A stretch of DNA of 55,155 nt from Phycisphaerae bacterium (lineage in GTDB: Bacteria; Planctomycetota; Phycisphaerae; UBA1845; UTPLA1): positions 1-55,155 of the forward strand of contig JAFGQA010000020.1 of NCBI GenBank assembly GCA_016935885.1. Reading direction: 5' to 3'. The notes beneath the pieces are model-generated. The model made no database searches, was not told the DNA's origin, and worked only from the letters and a program-made list of their open reading frames with translations. How positions within the stretch are numbered: the stretch's first letter is position 1; each line of letters opens with the position of its first letter. Shown one piece after another: positions 33,545 through 42,131 of the stretch. Made by a program: the position numbers and the translations under genes.

Positions 33545-34327
33545 ACCCTCTCCTCGGCCTACGCCAGTGAGGCTGACGGCACCGGTGCAGAGGCAGTAGT
33601 AGAATCACTGAGCCGATTCGCGCTGAACGGCAAGTCTTCCCAAGCAACCGTGATGGGAGCCGTTCAGGTGGGTCGACGCACGGAGCGGTTTGGGCGAAGG
33701 CCTTGCGGGGCCTGGCGCTCACTTGGCGCTTGGCGCAGATGAGCGGGCATGGCCGCGACGCCTGGAATGGCGTACCCAGTCGCCCTCACCTGACCCGAGG
33801 GGAATCGCCAGCTGTGGATTTGATGGTAAGCGACTTTCAGGGCCGTTCCGCCGTGTCTATTCGTCTATTCAGGTGAAGACGGCTGACTGGGCTTGGCGAA
33901 GCTTCAAGCGTAGGACGGAGCGTTGTTTCTCACGCAAATCCGACGCTGGCTTCTCGCGGATGTTCGTGATGGGCAGGACGGCGTTTCGCGGATTGGGAGG
34001 CGCGTTGATTGGCGAGCTGGCGGTGCCGTCAGGCGAAGGCCCCGACGCCGAGGGGATCAGTGACGTGGCCTTGGGTTGCGGGAATGGCGGCCAGCAGGGG
34101 CTCGGCCGCATCAGGCGCTGGGGGAGTCTTGAGGATTTTCACAGCTGAACACTTGACTTTGGAGACGTGCCGTGCTCAAAATTCGTTTTTTGACCTCGCA
34201 CAAGGCGGCTTGTGCGAGGAGTGATTGGCGCACGAATTCATGGGTTCCTCCGCGTGGTTGTGCAAAAGAGAATGGAAGCGCCCCTGATCGGGTGCAACAT
34301 CGACTTGATGTGCGCTCAGTAGCATCC
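33545..34327. other. 780-bp region without a supported gene
   Basis: Short ORFs on both strands (33690-34148 plus, 33869-34111 minus) lack domains and ribosome sites. The hairpin member of repeat A lies at 34194-34219. The region looks like eroded DNA at the edge of the defence genes. Confidence 0.5.
34194..34219. repeat. dispersed repeat A hairpin, copy 3
   Basis: CCTCGCACAAG (34194-34204) and CTTGTGCGAGG (34209-34219) are exact reverse complements with a 4-nt loop GCGG. The sequence matches the hairpins at 8562-8583 and 28538-28569 (the latter on the opposite strand) but lacks the trailing direct repeat. Confidence 0.65.
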
Positions 34328-37300
34328 TCATCTCTGGGTCCGCCGTGATGGAGCAAGACCGACCGTGGACGAAATCTCCTGGGATCGAATGGTTCCTCCA
34401 AAGGGAATGGTGCCGGGCGATTCGGGATGCTTTGCCCTCCTGCATGCTTCGCTGTCACCCATTCTGCATGACTGTCTGAACAATCTTGTTGCTCGCTTCC
34501 GGTCCGACATCCTTAATGCTACCTCAGCAAGAGCATGACAGCCGAGCGGGTCCTTCTGGTCGCATGCTCGTGACGCAGCCTTGGCTGCCCGCTCTAGGTC
34601 GTTTCCCGGCAACTCGACCAATTTACGGGCAAGATTCGTGCATCCAACTGAAGACCTCAAATCACATGAACGCTCGAAGTATTGAAGCGATTTGCCTTCA
34701 TCCGCGGGGATCCCATACCTGCCATCTTCATATAACCGCCCAAGGTTGTTGCAAGCGCATCCAGACCTTCCATCGCATCCCAGGAGGAACAGGTGCTCGG
34801 CACGGTGGAAGTCCCTGGCCACGCCAATACCCCGATCATAGAGTAGCCCTAGCGCACAGCAGCCCTCCGCATCCCCTCCCCCACAGCCCTGTCTCATGTA
34901 GGCCGCGCCTGTCGAAGAGTTGGCGATCCCTGGTGCACTCTCTAAGTAGAGATGTCCAAGCCTGGTACATCCTGCGGGCTCACCTCTCTCGCAGGCTTTC
35001 CGCAATGCTTCGATGGCCAATTCGTGATTTGCGTCCAGAGCCAACCCCTTCGCATACCTCACCCCAAGATACAAACATGACGCCGGATCGCCGCCCTCAC
35101 AGCCCTTCCTGTAGAGCGTCATCGTGGTCTCGGGGTGCTTCTTCTCTAGTCCCGTCGCAGACTGGTATGTCCCCAGGTTACCACACGCCGTCGCCACACC
35201 GCCGTTGCACGCCTTGACGAACAGTTCCGCCGCCTTGTTATCATCTTGCCGTGCTCCGTTTCCGTCCGCGTAGAGGACGCCCAAGGAATTGCAGGCGTCC
35301 AAGTTCCCCGCCAGGCACCCTGTTCTCCACAGCGAAGCCGCACGCTCGGAACTCTGCATAACGCCCACTCCATTCATGTAGCGTAAGCCAATTTGGTGGC
35401 AAGCGGATGTGTCCTTGGACGTGCATCTGGCTTCCAATGCCTCCGCAGAGACCTCCCCTGTTGCGGCTTCAAGTGCCGATCCACCTTGAAACCGCAGTTC
35501 CTCTCTTCGGGGAAGCGGTGCGGTGCCTTCTTTGGACACCCTGTCCAAGGTTATGGCGAGAGTCTCGCTCGACGCTCCACCCACGGACTGACCCACCAGG
35601 GCCTTGTTACCCACTTTGAAGACAGCGATGACCCCAACTTCGTCGGTCTTGCAGCGAGTCCTTCCGCCACACGAGAGATCGATGTCCAATGGAAATGGTG
35701 GAGGACCAGAGAAATGACGCTCGAACAGACACCGGAATTCAAAGCCTGGGGGACCGCAGAATACCCCGACGCTGGCCTTCTCTGCTGCTCCGGCGATCTT
35801 CCTCAGGTTTGGAACAACACGAATCACGCCCCTCATCTCTTGTCTCGATGGAGTTGTGAGCCATAGGCGGGGCGCGACAGCATAGGAGGGCATTAGCCAA
35901 GGATCAAGTAGGCCGACAACGAAGAGCGAACCGCGCTCCTCACGTTTGATGTTTGCGACACGCAGCCCCAAGTAGTCGATGTCTCGCGCGTCTATCCCCG
36001 CCTCCTGCAGTCGGGTGAGGTCAATCTCCAAAGGCTTCCAAAGTGCACGCTCAACGACGATCTGTTGGGCACTCGTATAGCCTTTCCTATCTCGCACGAT
36101 CAGGAAGAACTCACGGCTGGCCGCGGTACCGTCGTAGAAGAGGTGAGCGACAGCCCCGTTCACCTTTCCGCCTTGCGTCAGGTTACCACGCGCCGGAGGA
36201 ACGTCTGACCCGATTTCCTGCTTAGGCTTCAAACCGTTCCACTCCAACCACACGCCATCAGTCGTGCGAAGGGGAGAAGTGCTGTCCGAATACGCTGCAG
36301 TTGTCATCTCAGGGTAGGGGGCCTCCTCCTGCGCCACATGGACAGAAGCCCTAGAAGCCGGGTTCTTGCTCCTGGCCATGTAGCGTCGAACGACATGCTG
36401 GTAGAAGAAGTACGGTGCCAGGAGCGCAACGATGGCCAGGAGCACGACATACCATGATCGGAGGATCCGTTTGACGCGGCCCTTGACGAACGACGCGAAT
36501 GCTAAGCGCCCATCTGGGCCCCCCTTGTCGACCAGCGATCTGCTCAGAGGGGATCCGGTAGATGTGCGGCGTTCCGATTCCGCCGACCGTGATCGCCGCA
36601 TCTGGTCATCGCAAACGAGACCGCCCACTTTGGCGGGAATGGCGCCACGCTCGGCGAGGTCACTGACCGGCGCTTCTCCAGGACTGGCTCCAGGTTTCGG
36701 CCACGCGTCAGGGATGGCTCGCGGAGGATACAGTGGCAGTCCGGGCTGAGCAGCCTGTGTCTTGGGGTGATGCTTCAATCGCCAACCGAGATGGCTGAAG
36801 GCATCCGTCAGATTCGTGATCGGGACCACCCTGACCTTCAGTTCCTCCATGCGAAACGACTCTTCGGCCTCCTCAAGACTTCCAGTCGGCACCAGAAACT
36901 CACGTGTCCACGGACGCTCAAGGGCAAGTGCCCTGACCTTCTCCCTTATTGCTGCGCCACTCCGTTCAATGAGACCATTCCTATCGATCGCTCCAGTCGC
37001 AGCCGTTGTTGGCGGTAGTTCTTCGTCGAAGAGGACAGCTGTCACTGCCAATGCTAGGGGAAGCGAGAATGATTGGTCGGCAGTCAGACCTTGGTCGCAG
37101 GTCAGTCGCATTCGAATGGAGGCAGGGGCCTCTGCAGAGCTGAGCTGCGGTTGGACTATCTTCTCGTAGAGATATGCGAGCGCGGTGTCGACTCCATCCG
37201 ACCAGGAGTGCAGTCCGCCAATTAGCGAGAGAGGGAAGCCAGCAGCTGTGCACCGAGAGACGTCCTCATTGTCACGCGATACCCTAACTTCGAGCTCTAG

Positions 37301-37642
37301 CAGATAGGTGACATCACCTGCAACCACAGGAATTGTGGTATGAACCGTGTCCCTGGCCTCTGGGGGTAGATGAGGCATGAAGACATGCTTCCTTTGTTCC
37401 AGTGCGCGCGATATGTCTGCAAGAAGAAGCTTCTCGGCCAACACTTTGCCTAGTTGTGTCCACTGTCTGAGAATAGCTTCCGAAGGGCGATCTTCCGGCA
37501 GACTGCTGAGCGCCGAGAGTACAGCATCGCGGTAGGTTGGCTCTGGTCGACGCAGGTAGTCATCGATTGCGTACGCAATAGCCCCTCGTTCGATTCGATC
37601 GCGAAAGTCACTATAGGCCAAAGGCGTGGCGACTCGCGACAT
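34328..37642 (-). CDS. membrane protein: Lon-type protease domain, TM helix, Sel1 repeats
   Basis: This 1104-residue protein is the last gene of a minus-strand operon. Residues about 150-290 match the Lon (S16) proteolytic fold. The Ser candidate is Ser191 in D-Q-S-F-S-L-P-L-A-L-A; T-G-A-I-D-R-N-G-L-I-E-R-S-G follows; the Lys is Lys235 in I-R-E-K-V. The 44-residue spacing is close to the 43 of E. coli Lon (Ser679/Lys722). There is no AAA+ domain. A charged linker leads to one membrane helix (about 397-418), a beta-rich middle domain (about 440-735), and Cys-containing Sel1 repeats (about 745-1090). Sel1 repeats act as protein-binding scaffolds. The neighbours include a sigma factor, so a protease-controlled signalling role is possible. 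The combination was not recognised as a known family. Confidence 0.72.
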   Translation of the reverse strand: MSRVATPLAYSDFRDRIERGAIAYAIDDYLRRPEPTYRDAVLSALSSLPEDRPSEAILRQWTQLGKVLAEKLLLADISRALEQRKHVFMPHLPPEARDTVHTTIPVVAGDVTYLLELEVRVSRDNEDVSRCTAAGFPLSLIGGLHSWSDGVDTALAYLYEKIVQPQLSSAEAPASIRMRLTCDQGLTADQSFSLPLALAVTAVLFDEELPPTTAATGAIDRNGLIERSGAAIREKVRALALERPWTREFLVPTGSLEEAEESFRMEELKVRVVPITNLTDAFSHLGWRLKHHPKTQAAQPGLPLYPPRAIPDAWPKPGASPGEAPVSDLAERGAIPAKVGGLVCDDQMRRSRSAESERRTSTGSPLSRSLVDKGGPDGRLAFASFVKGRVKRILRSWYVVLLAIVALLAPYFFYQHVVRRYMARSKNPASRASVHVAQEEAPYPEMTTAAYSDSTSPLRTTDGVWLEWNGLKPKQEIGSDVPPARGNLTQGGKVNGAVAHLFYDGTAASREFFLIVRDRKGYTSAQQIVVERALWKPLEIDLTRLQEAGIDARDIDYLGLRVANIKREERGSLFVVGLLDPWLMPSYAVAPRLWLTTPSRQEMRGVIRVVPNLRKIAGAAEKASVGVFCGPPGFEFRCLFERHFSGPPPFPLDIDLSCGGRTRCKTDEVGVIAVFKVGNKALVGQSVGGASSETLAITLDRVSKEGTAPLPRREELRFQGGSALEAATGEVSAEALEARCTSKDTSACHQIGLRYMNGVGVMQSSERAASLWRTGCLAGNLDACNSLGVLYADGNGARQDDNKAAELFVKACNGGVATACGNLGTYQSATGLEKKHPETTMTLYRKGCEGGDPASCLYLGVRYAKGLALDANHELAIEALRKACERGEPAGCTRLGHLYLESAPGIANSSTGAAYMRQGCGGGDAEGCCALGLLYDRGIGVARDFHRAEHLFLLGCDGRSGCACNNLGRLYEDGRYGIPADEGKSLQYFERSCDLRSSVGCTNLARKLVELPGNDLERAAKAASRACDQKDPLGCHALAEVALRMSDRKRATRLFRQSCRMGDSEACRRAKHPESPGTIPFGGTIRSQEISSTVGLAPSRRTQR

Positions 37643-37654
37643 GAGTCGTGGATC

Positions 37655-38152
37655 CTAGGTGACCTGGAGCCCTATGGCCCGAGCATGGAGGCCAAGGACG
37701 ATCCAAACAACTATTACGCAACCTTTGGCGCTGTCGTAGGAGGCTATGTCGAACTTTCTGCTCGGTGTTGCCGTGAATTGCTCCTGGTATTCGTGCGGGA
37801 CCATCCTATCGGGCGAGAACACACCAAGCTGGTCAATGGCGATTGATCCGGGAGCAGAGATTTCGATGCCTATTCTTGCGTCCTTTATGTATGCAGTGCC
37901 CATCAGTGGGCTGGGTAGTTGCAGGTCGACACGGGGGCTCACGTCGAGCAGTGATACGAGTTGCACCTTTGGCAGGTCTTGGGCAGCGCGTGCCGGCAGT
38001 GGAACTGGTGCCGGAAGCACAACCTGTTGGATTGACGGAAGGTCGTCCTCGGTGAGGAGAAGAGCGCTAGGAGAGACGGGAGCGACCGCCAAAGGGAGCT
38101 GGTCAAAATACTCGACGATTTCCTCGGCTTCAGGAATGTGCTTCGGACTCAT
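37655..38152 (-). CDS. hypothetical protein of the Lon-Sel1 operon
   Basis: This 165-residue protein was not recognised. The N-terminal half is Pro/Leu/Val-rich and low complexity; the C-terminal half has strands (Y-I-K-D-A-R-I-G-I-E-I-S-A-P-G-S-I-A-I-D) and ends in a hydrophobic stretch (G-C-V-I-V-V-W-I-V-L-G-L) that could insert in a membrane. Its ATG overlaps the upstream stop (TAATG), and the Lon-Sel1 gene starts 12 bp after it, so the three genes are tightly linked and the products probably act together. Confidence 0.6.
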   Translation of the reverse strand: MSPKHIPEAEEIVEYFDQLPLAVAPVSPSALLLTEDDLPSIQQVVLPAPVPLPARAAQDLPKVQLVSLLDVSPRVDLQLPSPLMGTAYIKDARIGIEISAPGSIAIDQLGVFSPDRMVPHEYQEQFTATPSRKFDIASYDSAKGCVIVVWIVLGLHARAIGLQVT

Positions 38153-38928
38153 TAGATGGAGAACACCTTTCTCAGAATGAGATCTGCCTTGGCCAGCCGT
38201 TCTTGGTCGACGTCATCGTAGCGATCGTCACGCGCGACCTCCCCCTTGTCGGGGTTAAGTGTTTGAAGAGTCGTGGGGACCAGGAGAAGCTCTGGACCCC
38301 TCCCCGATATGAGCACGTCGAGTTCGCTTCTGCGCTCCTTGATGAGAGTTGATGGAACCGCATCGACAACAAGAGGACAGCCAAGCCAATTGCGCTGGTT
38401 GAAGGAAGCATGTGACATTGTGACAAAGGTGTTGACACCTTGCCGGATAACGTTGCCGCGGCAAAGGCCTCTGACAATCATTCGCCTGGCTTCACGGCGT
38501 CTATTCACGTCATCAACAGTTATCGGAGGGACTGCGGCCAGGTAGTCGGTTTCGTTCCAGAGGTAGCTGGAGAGTGCCGATCTGAAACAGGCTTGAGTAT
38601 GGCTTCCCCGCAAGAAGCTGCTGAACTTCGCCTGGCTCAGGTCTCCGACTCGAATCCGTCGGAGCACATACGGCATGAGGATGCCCACCCGTGTCGAGCC
38701 ATTCTCTTCGGCCCAGGAGAAGAGGCATTCGGTCGGGCGAATCCCATACTTGAGGTTGGAGTCGTCTGTTCCCGTCGAACGATGCGTGCCCACCGCCAGA
38801 GTGGTGATGCCATCTCCTTGGAGGGATGCGGTGTACCGCCGAGGAAGCACCACAAGGTGCGGTTGAAAATGCCCTGCATACGACGCGAGGATGTGGATTG
38901 CCCCAGGACCCAACTGATTAGCGTTCAT
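38152..38928 (-). CDS. hypothetical protein of the Lon-Sel1 operon
   Basis: This 258-residue protein was not recognised. It looks globular and soluble, with strand segments (H-L-V-V-L-P-R-R-Y, G-I-T-T-L-A-V-G), a G-R-G-P-E-L-L-L-V-P-T segment and a Lys-rich helical end. It has no signal peptide. The following gene begins in its stop codon. No ribosome site of note precedes the ATG at 38928. Confidence 0.55.
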   Translation of the reverse strand: MNANQLGPGAIHILASYAGHFQPHLVVLPRRYTASLQGDGITTLAVGTHRSTGTDDSNLKYGIRPTECLFSWAEENGSTRVGILMPYVLRRIRVGDLSQAKFSSFLRGSHTQACFRSALSSYLWNETDYLAAVPPITVDDVNRRREARRMIVRGLCRGNVIRQGVNTFVTMSHASFNQRNWLGCPLVVDAVPSTLIKERRSELDVLISGRGPELLLVPTTLQTLNPDKGEVARDDRYDDVDQERLAKADLILRKVFSI

Positions 38929-39003
38929 GCTTGCTCGGTATGATAAGAAGAAGCTCCCAGACGCGGAAGTGGTGGGAGCATTCTCGTTGCGTTTCTTGCG
39001 TGC

Positions 39004-39210
39004 CTATTCTCCTTCCCATTCCTCCGAGGGGAGGTCTGGTACTTCGCGGGACACGTCATCGTGGCTGCAATGGGATAGACACATGAGCGAAAGGAAAACG
39101 GCGTAGGTTGCGACCGAGTCTTTCTCGGCGGCCGCCCCATTCTCGAGCTGAACTCTTCGTTCAGCCTGGCGCCAGGCTTCATCCGCATCAGGTTCTCGGA
39201 GCGTGCTCAT
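39004..39210 (-). CDS. small acidic hypothetical protein, 68 aa
   Basis: The ATG at 39210 follows AGGAGGAAAG, which decides this start over the upstream in-frame candidates. The product has an acidic helix (L-R-E-P-D-A-D-E-A-W-R-Q-A-E-R-R-V-Q), a Cys/His segment (L-M-C-L-S-H-C-S-H-D-D) and an acidic end (D-L-P-S-E-E-W-E-G-E). It lies between a sigma factor and the Lon-Sel1 genes on the same strand. An anti-sigma role is a possible guess from size and position only. Confidence 0.5.
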   Translation of the reverse strand: MSTLREPDADEAWRQAERRVQLENGAAAEKDSVATYAVFLSLMCLSHCSHDDVSREVPDLPSEEWEGE

Positions 39211-39278
39211 CTTTCTTTCCTCCTCTTCACGGCACGCTGCGTAACCCCGCGGCGTTTGAGCTACCTCGCTCTGCCGCG

Positions 39279-39590
39279 TCATGGTAGATTGACCCCAGTT
39301 TTCTCGAACCGCCTGCGATACCGAGCCGCCTGGAATACCGCAAGGAAATCCACAAAGCTGAGCCCCGCAAGCCGTTCGACGAGTTCAAGGAAGCCGACCT
39401 CATCCAAGTCCTCTGCTCCGGCAAACTTTGCACCCTCTCCGGCTTCCCGCGCAAGTACCTGTCTTCGGCCTTCTTCTAGAAGCGTAGCACGAATGCCAGT
39501 GCGTGTCAAGCGCGTTGCGGCAATGTGATCGTCCGTGGAAATCGGTGGGCCCCGATAGGAGTATTTGTGCTTGCTGTTTCTTTCAACCAT
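39279..39590 (-). CDS. hypothetical protein overlapping the sigma factor gene
   Basis: The 103-residue ORF from the ATG at 39590 (GAGAGGAA upstream) overlaps the sigma factor 3' end by 85 bp. Its C-terminal part is helical and leucine-rich (E-V-G-F-L-E-L-V-E-R-L-A-G-L-S-F-V-D-F-L-A-V-F). It could be a small partner of the sigma factor, but a long overlap makes one of the two ends doubtful. It was not recognised. Confidence 0.4.
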   Translation of the reverse strand: MVERNSKHKYSYRGPPISTDDHIAATRLTRTGIRATLLEEGRRQVLAREAGEGAKFAGAEDLDEVGFLELVERLAGLSFVDFLAVFQAARYRRRFEKTGVNLP

Positions 39591-40321
39591 GGAGGGATTC
39601 CTCTCCCTTCCGCTTCCCGCAGGAGTCTCCTGCGAGTGCGGTGGACGGAGGTTTTCGCGCACGTCTCAGTGACCCCAAGATCATCCGCAATCTCCCCGTG
39701 TGAGTAGTCGCAGATGTGCATGAGGAACATCTGCCTGTCGCGCTCGGGAAAGACGCTAAGCCCCGCGTCCAGCATCGAGAGTTCCTCGCGAGCCATGACG
39801 ATGTCTTCGGGCGACGAAGCCGTCGAAGCCACCGCCTCGATCGCGGCAAGGGGTGTTTCCTGATTGCTATGTCTATCCATTCGTCGGGCGTCTCGGCGCA
39901 GGTATTGGCGCGCCTCCCTGCGGCTGGACTCCCATGCGGTGCGCTGAAGCACCCTACTCAGCCAGCGGTCCGCGTCTGCGACACGCCTCCTTTCTCCCGT
40001 CCGCTGGTCGATCTTGATTCTGATTCCCGCCGAGACCCTGCCTTTCTTCACCGCACGGAAGAAACGGAGTCCGAGGTCCTGGATGATATCCTCGGCCAAG
40101 CCGCTGGCGATCAACGCCGCTCGCGCGAGAGCCAGGTTCAGATCGACCGCCGCGGGTGATGATGATCGCGCCTTTGCGACTGACTGCCTCGCCTTCCGGC
40201 TTCTCGGCCTGGTCAAGGAAGGGTTGCGCAGATAATTGACCGTCGTGACGTAGAGGTCAGGGAGACGGTTGAGCCAGATGGCCTTCGCCTCCGGCATGGT
40301 GAGCGGCGCACGGTGACCCAT
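39506..40321 (-). CDS. RNA polymerase sigma factor, ECF-like
   Basis: This 271-residue protein has a region 2-like segment (about 62-95: L-A-L-A-R-A-A-L-I-A-S-G-L-A-E-D-I-I-Q-D) and a clear region 4 (about 195-245), F-P-E-R-D-R-Q-M-F then Y-S-H-G-E-I-A-D-D-L-G-V-T-E and K-T-S-V-H-R-T-R-R-R-L. It would direct RNA polymerase to a specific promoter set. It is the first gene of the operon that ends in the Lon-Sel1 protein. An AAGGA ribosome site precedes the ATG. It is divergent from the vWA gene across 355 bp. A lack of a recognisable anti-sigma gene leaves regulation open. Confidence 0.8.
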   Translation of the reverse strand: MGHRAPLTMPEAKAIWLNRLPDLYVTTVNYLRNPSLTRPRSRKARQSVAKARSSSPAAVDLNLALARAALIASGLAEDIIQDLGLRFFRAVKKGRVSAGIRIKIDQRTGERRRVADADRWLSRVLQRTAWESSRREARQYLRRDARRMDRHSNQETPLAAIEAVASTASSPEDIVMAREELSMLDAGLSVFPERDRQMFLMHICDYSHGEIADDLGVTETCAKTSVHRTRRRLLREAEGRGIPPWLKETASTNTPIGAHRFPRTITLPQRA

Positions 40322-40676
40322 GGTCGGTTCCTTTCGTGGACTTCTTGAAGATCACCGTTTGCCCAGCGCCGCAGCGCTGCCCCACGAAGGCTTGATCCGA
40401 CGGGTTCCGAGCCGCTATTCGGTTGTCGCTTCTAGGGTACGGGCTGGAGGCGGGCGGTGCAAGAGCATGTTCGCCTGTTACCCCCCAGCCCAGACCCCTG
40501 TTCGAGCTATCCGCAGTGCATGTCCGTCCTCCTTTCGTTTCTGTCCATCACAGGCTCCTATGCGCCCTCTGCGGAACTCGTTGCAGAAGATCGTCGATCG
40601 TGGTCCGCATGCCGCGCAAGCAATGATCCGCCACGGTTTCGGCCACACGCGCATGAAGGAGGTCAGGAGGATCCTC
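40322..40676. other. 355-bp divergent intergenic region
   Basis: The gap lies between the sigma factor gene (minus) and the vWA gene (plus) and should hold both promoters. The vWA reading frame is open through it, but the strong ribosome site places the start at 40677. No clear promoter could be picked by eye. Confidence 0.4.
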
Positions 40677-42098
40677 ATGGGAAACGAAAGCGGAGAAGCT
40701 CGCCGCCACGAGCGGCCAAAACCACGCACGGTCACGGCGATCACGCTGACCCTCGCGCTGCTGGCGACAACGGCTGAGATCCACGCCTCAGAACAGGATC
40801 AGGTGAGTAGCCGCCTCTATGCGGTGCTCGACAACTCAGGATCGATGCGGCGAGCCTTCCGCTTCCGCCGGGGCGTCGAGGCACTTGAACGCTGGGCCGA
40901 GTCGGTCGACATCCACACGGGCCTGACCGTCGAACTCCTGGTCGCGGCTGACGAGGTCGTCCACTATGGGACGTTCCCGCTCCAAAGCGAGAGCGATCGG
41001 GGTGCCATGCTGGATCGGCTGCGCGAGCTGGAACCGGAACGCTCCAGCACGACGGTGTTCCGCAAGATAGATGAGGAACTGGCGTCCTTCGTGGCGCGGA
41101 CCACGCGCGCCGACGAGCGGTTCGGCGTAGTTTTCATCACCGATGGCCTGAGCGACGTTCCCGCAACCGACCTTCGGCTCGCGGAGCTTGGCGACCGACT
41201 ACTCCTCCTGGGTGGCGGCCTGTACGCCGCAGTGTCCGGCCTGGTTCCAGGGCAGGAGGAACTGCTCGACGCGAAGCAGGGCCAGTCTCCATCGCCACGA
41301 TTTGAATCCCGCAGGTCGCGCAGTAGGTGCAGGCGCCTGTTCGGCCCGTCCATTGCTGTCGCAACGCCTCCGCCTCTTCGTGCCGAGGTCGACGAGCTTC
41401 TGCTGGGCGGCTCCGTCCCGGTTCGGTCGATGATTCAGGTGGAGAACACCAGCGAAATCGCCCGCGAGGTGCGCCTCCAGGCCCAAGCGCCCGAGGGCAG
41501 CACGGCAAGATTCGTTCCCGACGCGCTCGTCATCGCTGCGCGGGCGAAGGCGGAGGTCACGCTCGAGATCGAGGTCGTCTCTCCGCTCTCGGGATCGATT
41601 GTCCTTGCCGCCCAGGGACCGGACGGAGCAGTGGTCGAGACCACGCTCAACGCGGAGATCACGACTAGGCCGTGGCTCCTCGGCAATTGGGCGGCCCTCG
41701 TCGCGTTCGCGGCGGCCGCCACGCTGCTCTTTGCGATCCTTTTCCGGCTGAGCCAACGGCCGTGGTTCATCGTGCCGATCGGCCGCCCCGACCGAGGATT
41801 CCAGATCTGCCCCGACGAGGAGGTTCCCTTGAGCATGGCGGACCCGGGCTTCCCCTCGGGAATCTGGATCGCGCGCCGCCGGGGCGGCCTATGGCTGCGG
41901 ACCAGCGACGAACCCGTCCGCCTGGGCGGTGCCCTGCTCCAGCCCGGCCGCGAGGTCCCGTGCCGCCTGCGCACGCCGATCGATGCGGGCGCGGCAAGCG
42001 TCGTGCTCGATCGCCGCTCGCGCCGGCAAGCTGGAGCCCACCCGCTGCTCATCGCGGGCGCGATGGAGCACGCGCCTGGCGGTAACGACTTGCTCTAG
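40677..42098 (+). CDS. exported vWA-domain protein with C-terminal membrane helix
   Basis: This 473-residue protein starts at 40677, six bases after AGGAGG (40665-40670). A signal peptide (T-A-I-T-L-T-L-A-L-L-A-T-T-A) is followed by a vWA domain with D-N-S-G-S-M (DxSxS metal site, about 52-57) and V-V-F-I-T-D-G-L-S-D. Then come a beta-sandwich-like part (about 260-325), a membrane helix (about 338-360, W-A-A-L-V-A-F-A-A-A-A-T-L-L-F) and a beta-rich cytoplasmic tail. The vWA part would face the periplasm or surface and bind a protein ligand. The next gene, 33 bp downstream, is a tubulin-like protein, which suggests a membrane-linked cytoskeletal or surveillance system. Confidence 0.75.
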   Translation: MGNESGEARRHERPKPRTVTAITLTLALLATTAEIHASEQDQVSSRLYAVLDNSGSMRRAFRFRRGVEALERWAESVDIHTGLTVELLVAADEVVHYGTFPLQSESDRGAMLDRLRELEPERSSTTVFRKIDEELASFVARTTRADERFGVVFITDGLSDVPATDLRLAELGDRLLLLGGGLYAAVSGLVPGQEELLDAKQGQSPSPRFESRRSRSRCRRLFGPSIAVATPPPLRAEVDELLLGGSVPVRSMIQVENTSEIAREVRLQAQAPEGSTARFVPDALVIAARAKAEVTLEIEVVSPLSGSIVLAAQGPDGAVVETTLNAEITTRPWLLGNWAALVAFAAAATLLFAILFRLSQRPWFIVPIGRPDRGFQICPDEEVPLSMADPGFPSGIWIARRRGGLWLRTSDEPVRLGGALLQPGREVPCRLRTPIDAGAASVVLDRRSRRQAGAHPLLIAGAMEHAPGGNDLL

Positions 42099-42131
42099 GC
42101 GCGCATGGAAGGCCAAGGAGGAACACGAACC

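Noticed and set aside
33869..34111. 80-aa minus-strand ORF after gajB
   Set aside because: No recognisable domain and no ribosome site; could be a relic but cannot be supported.
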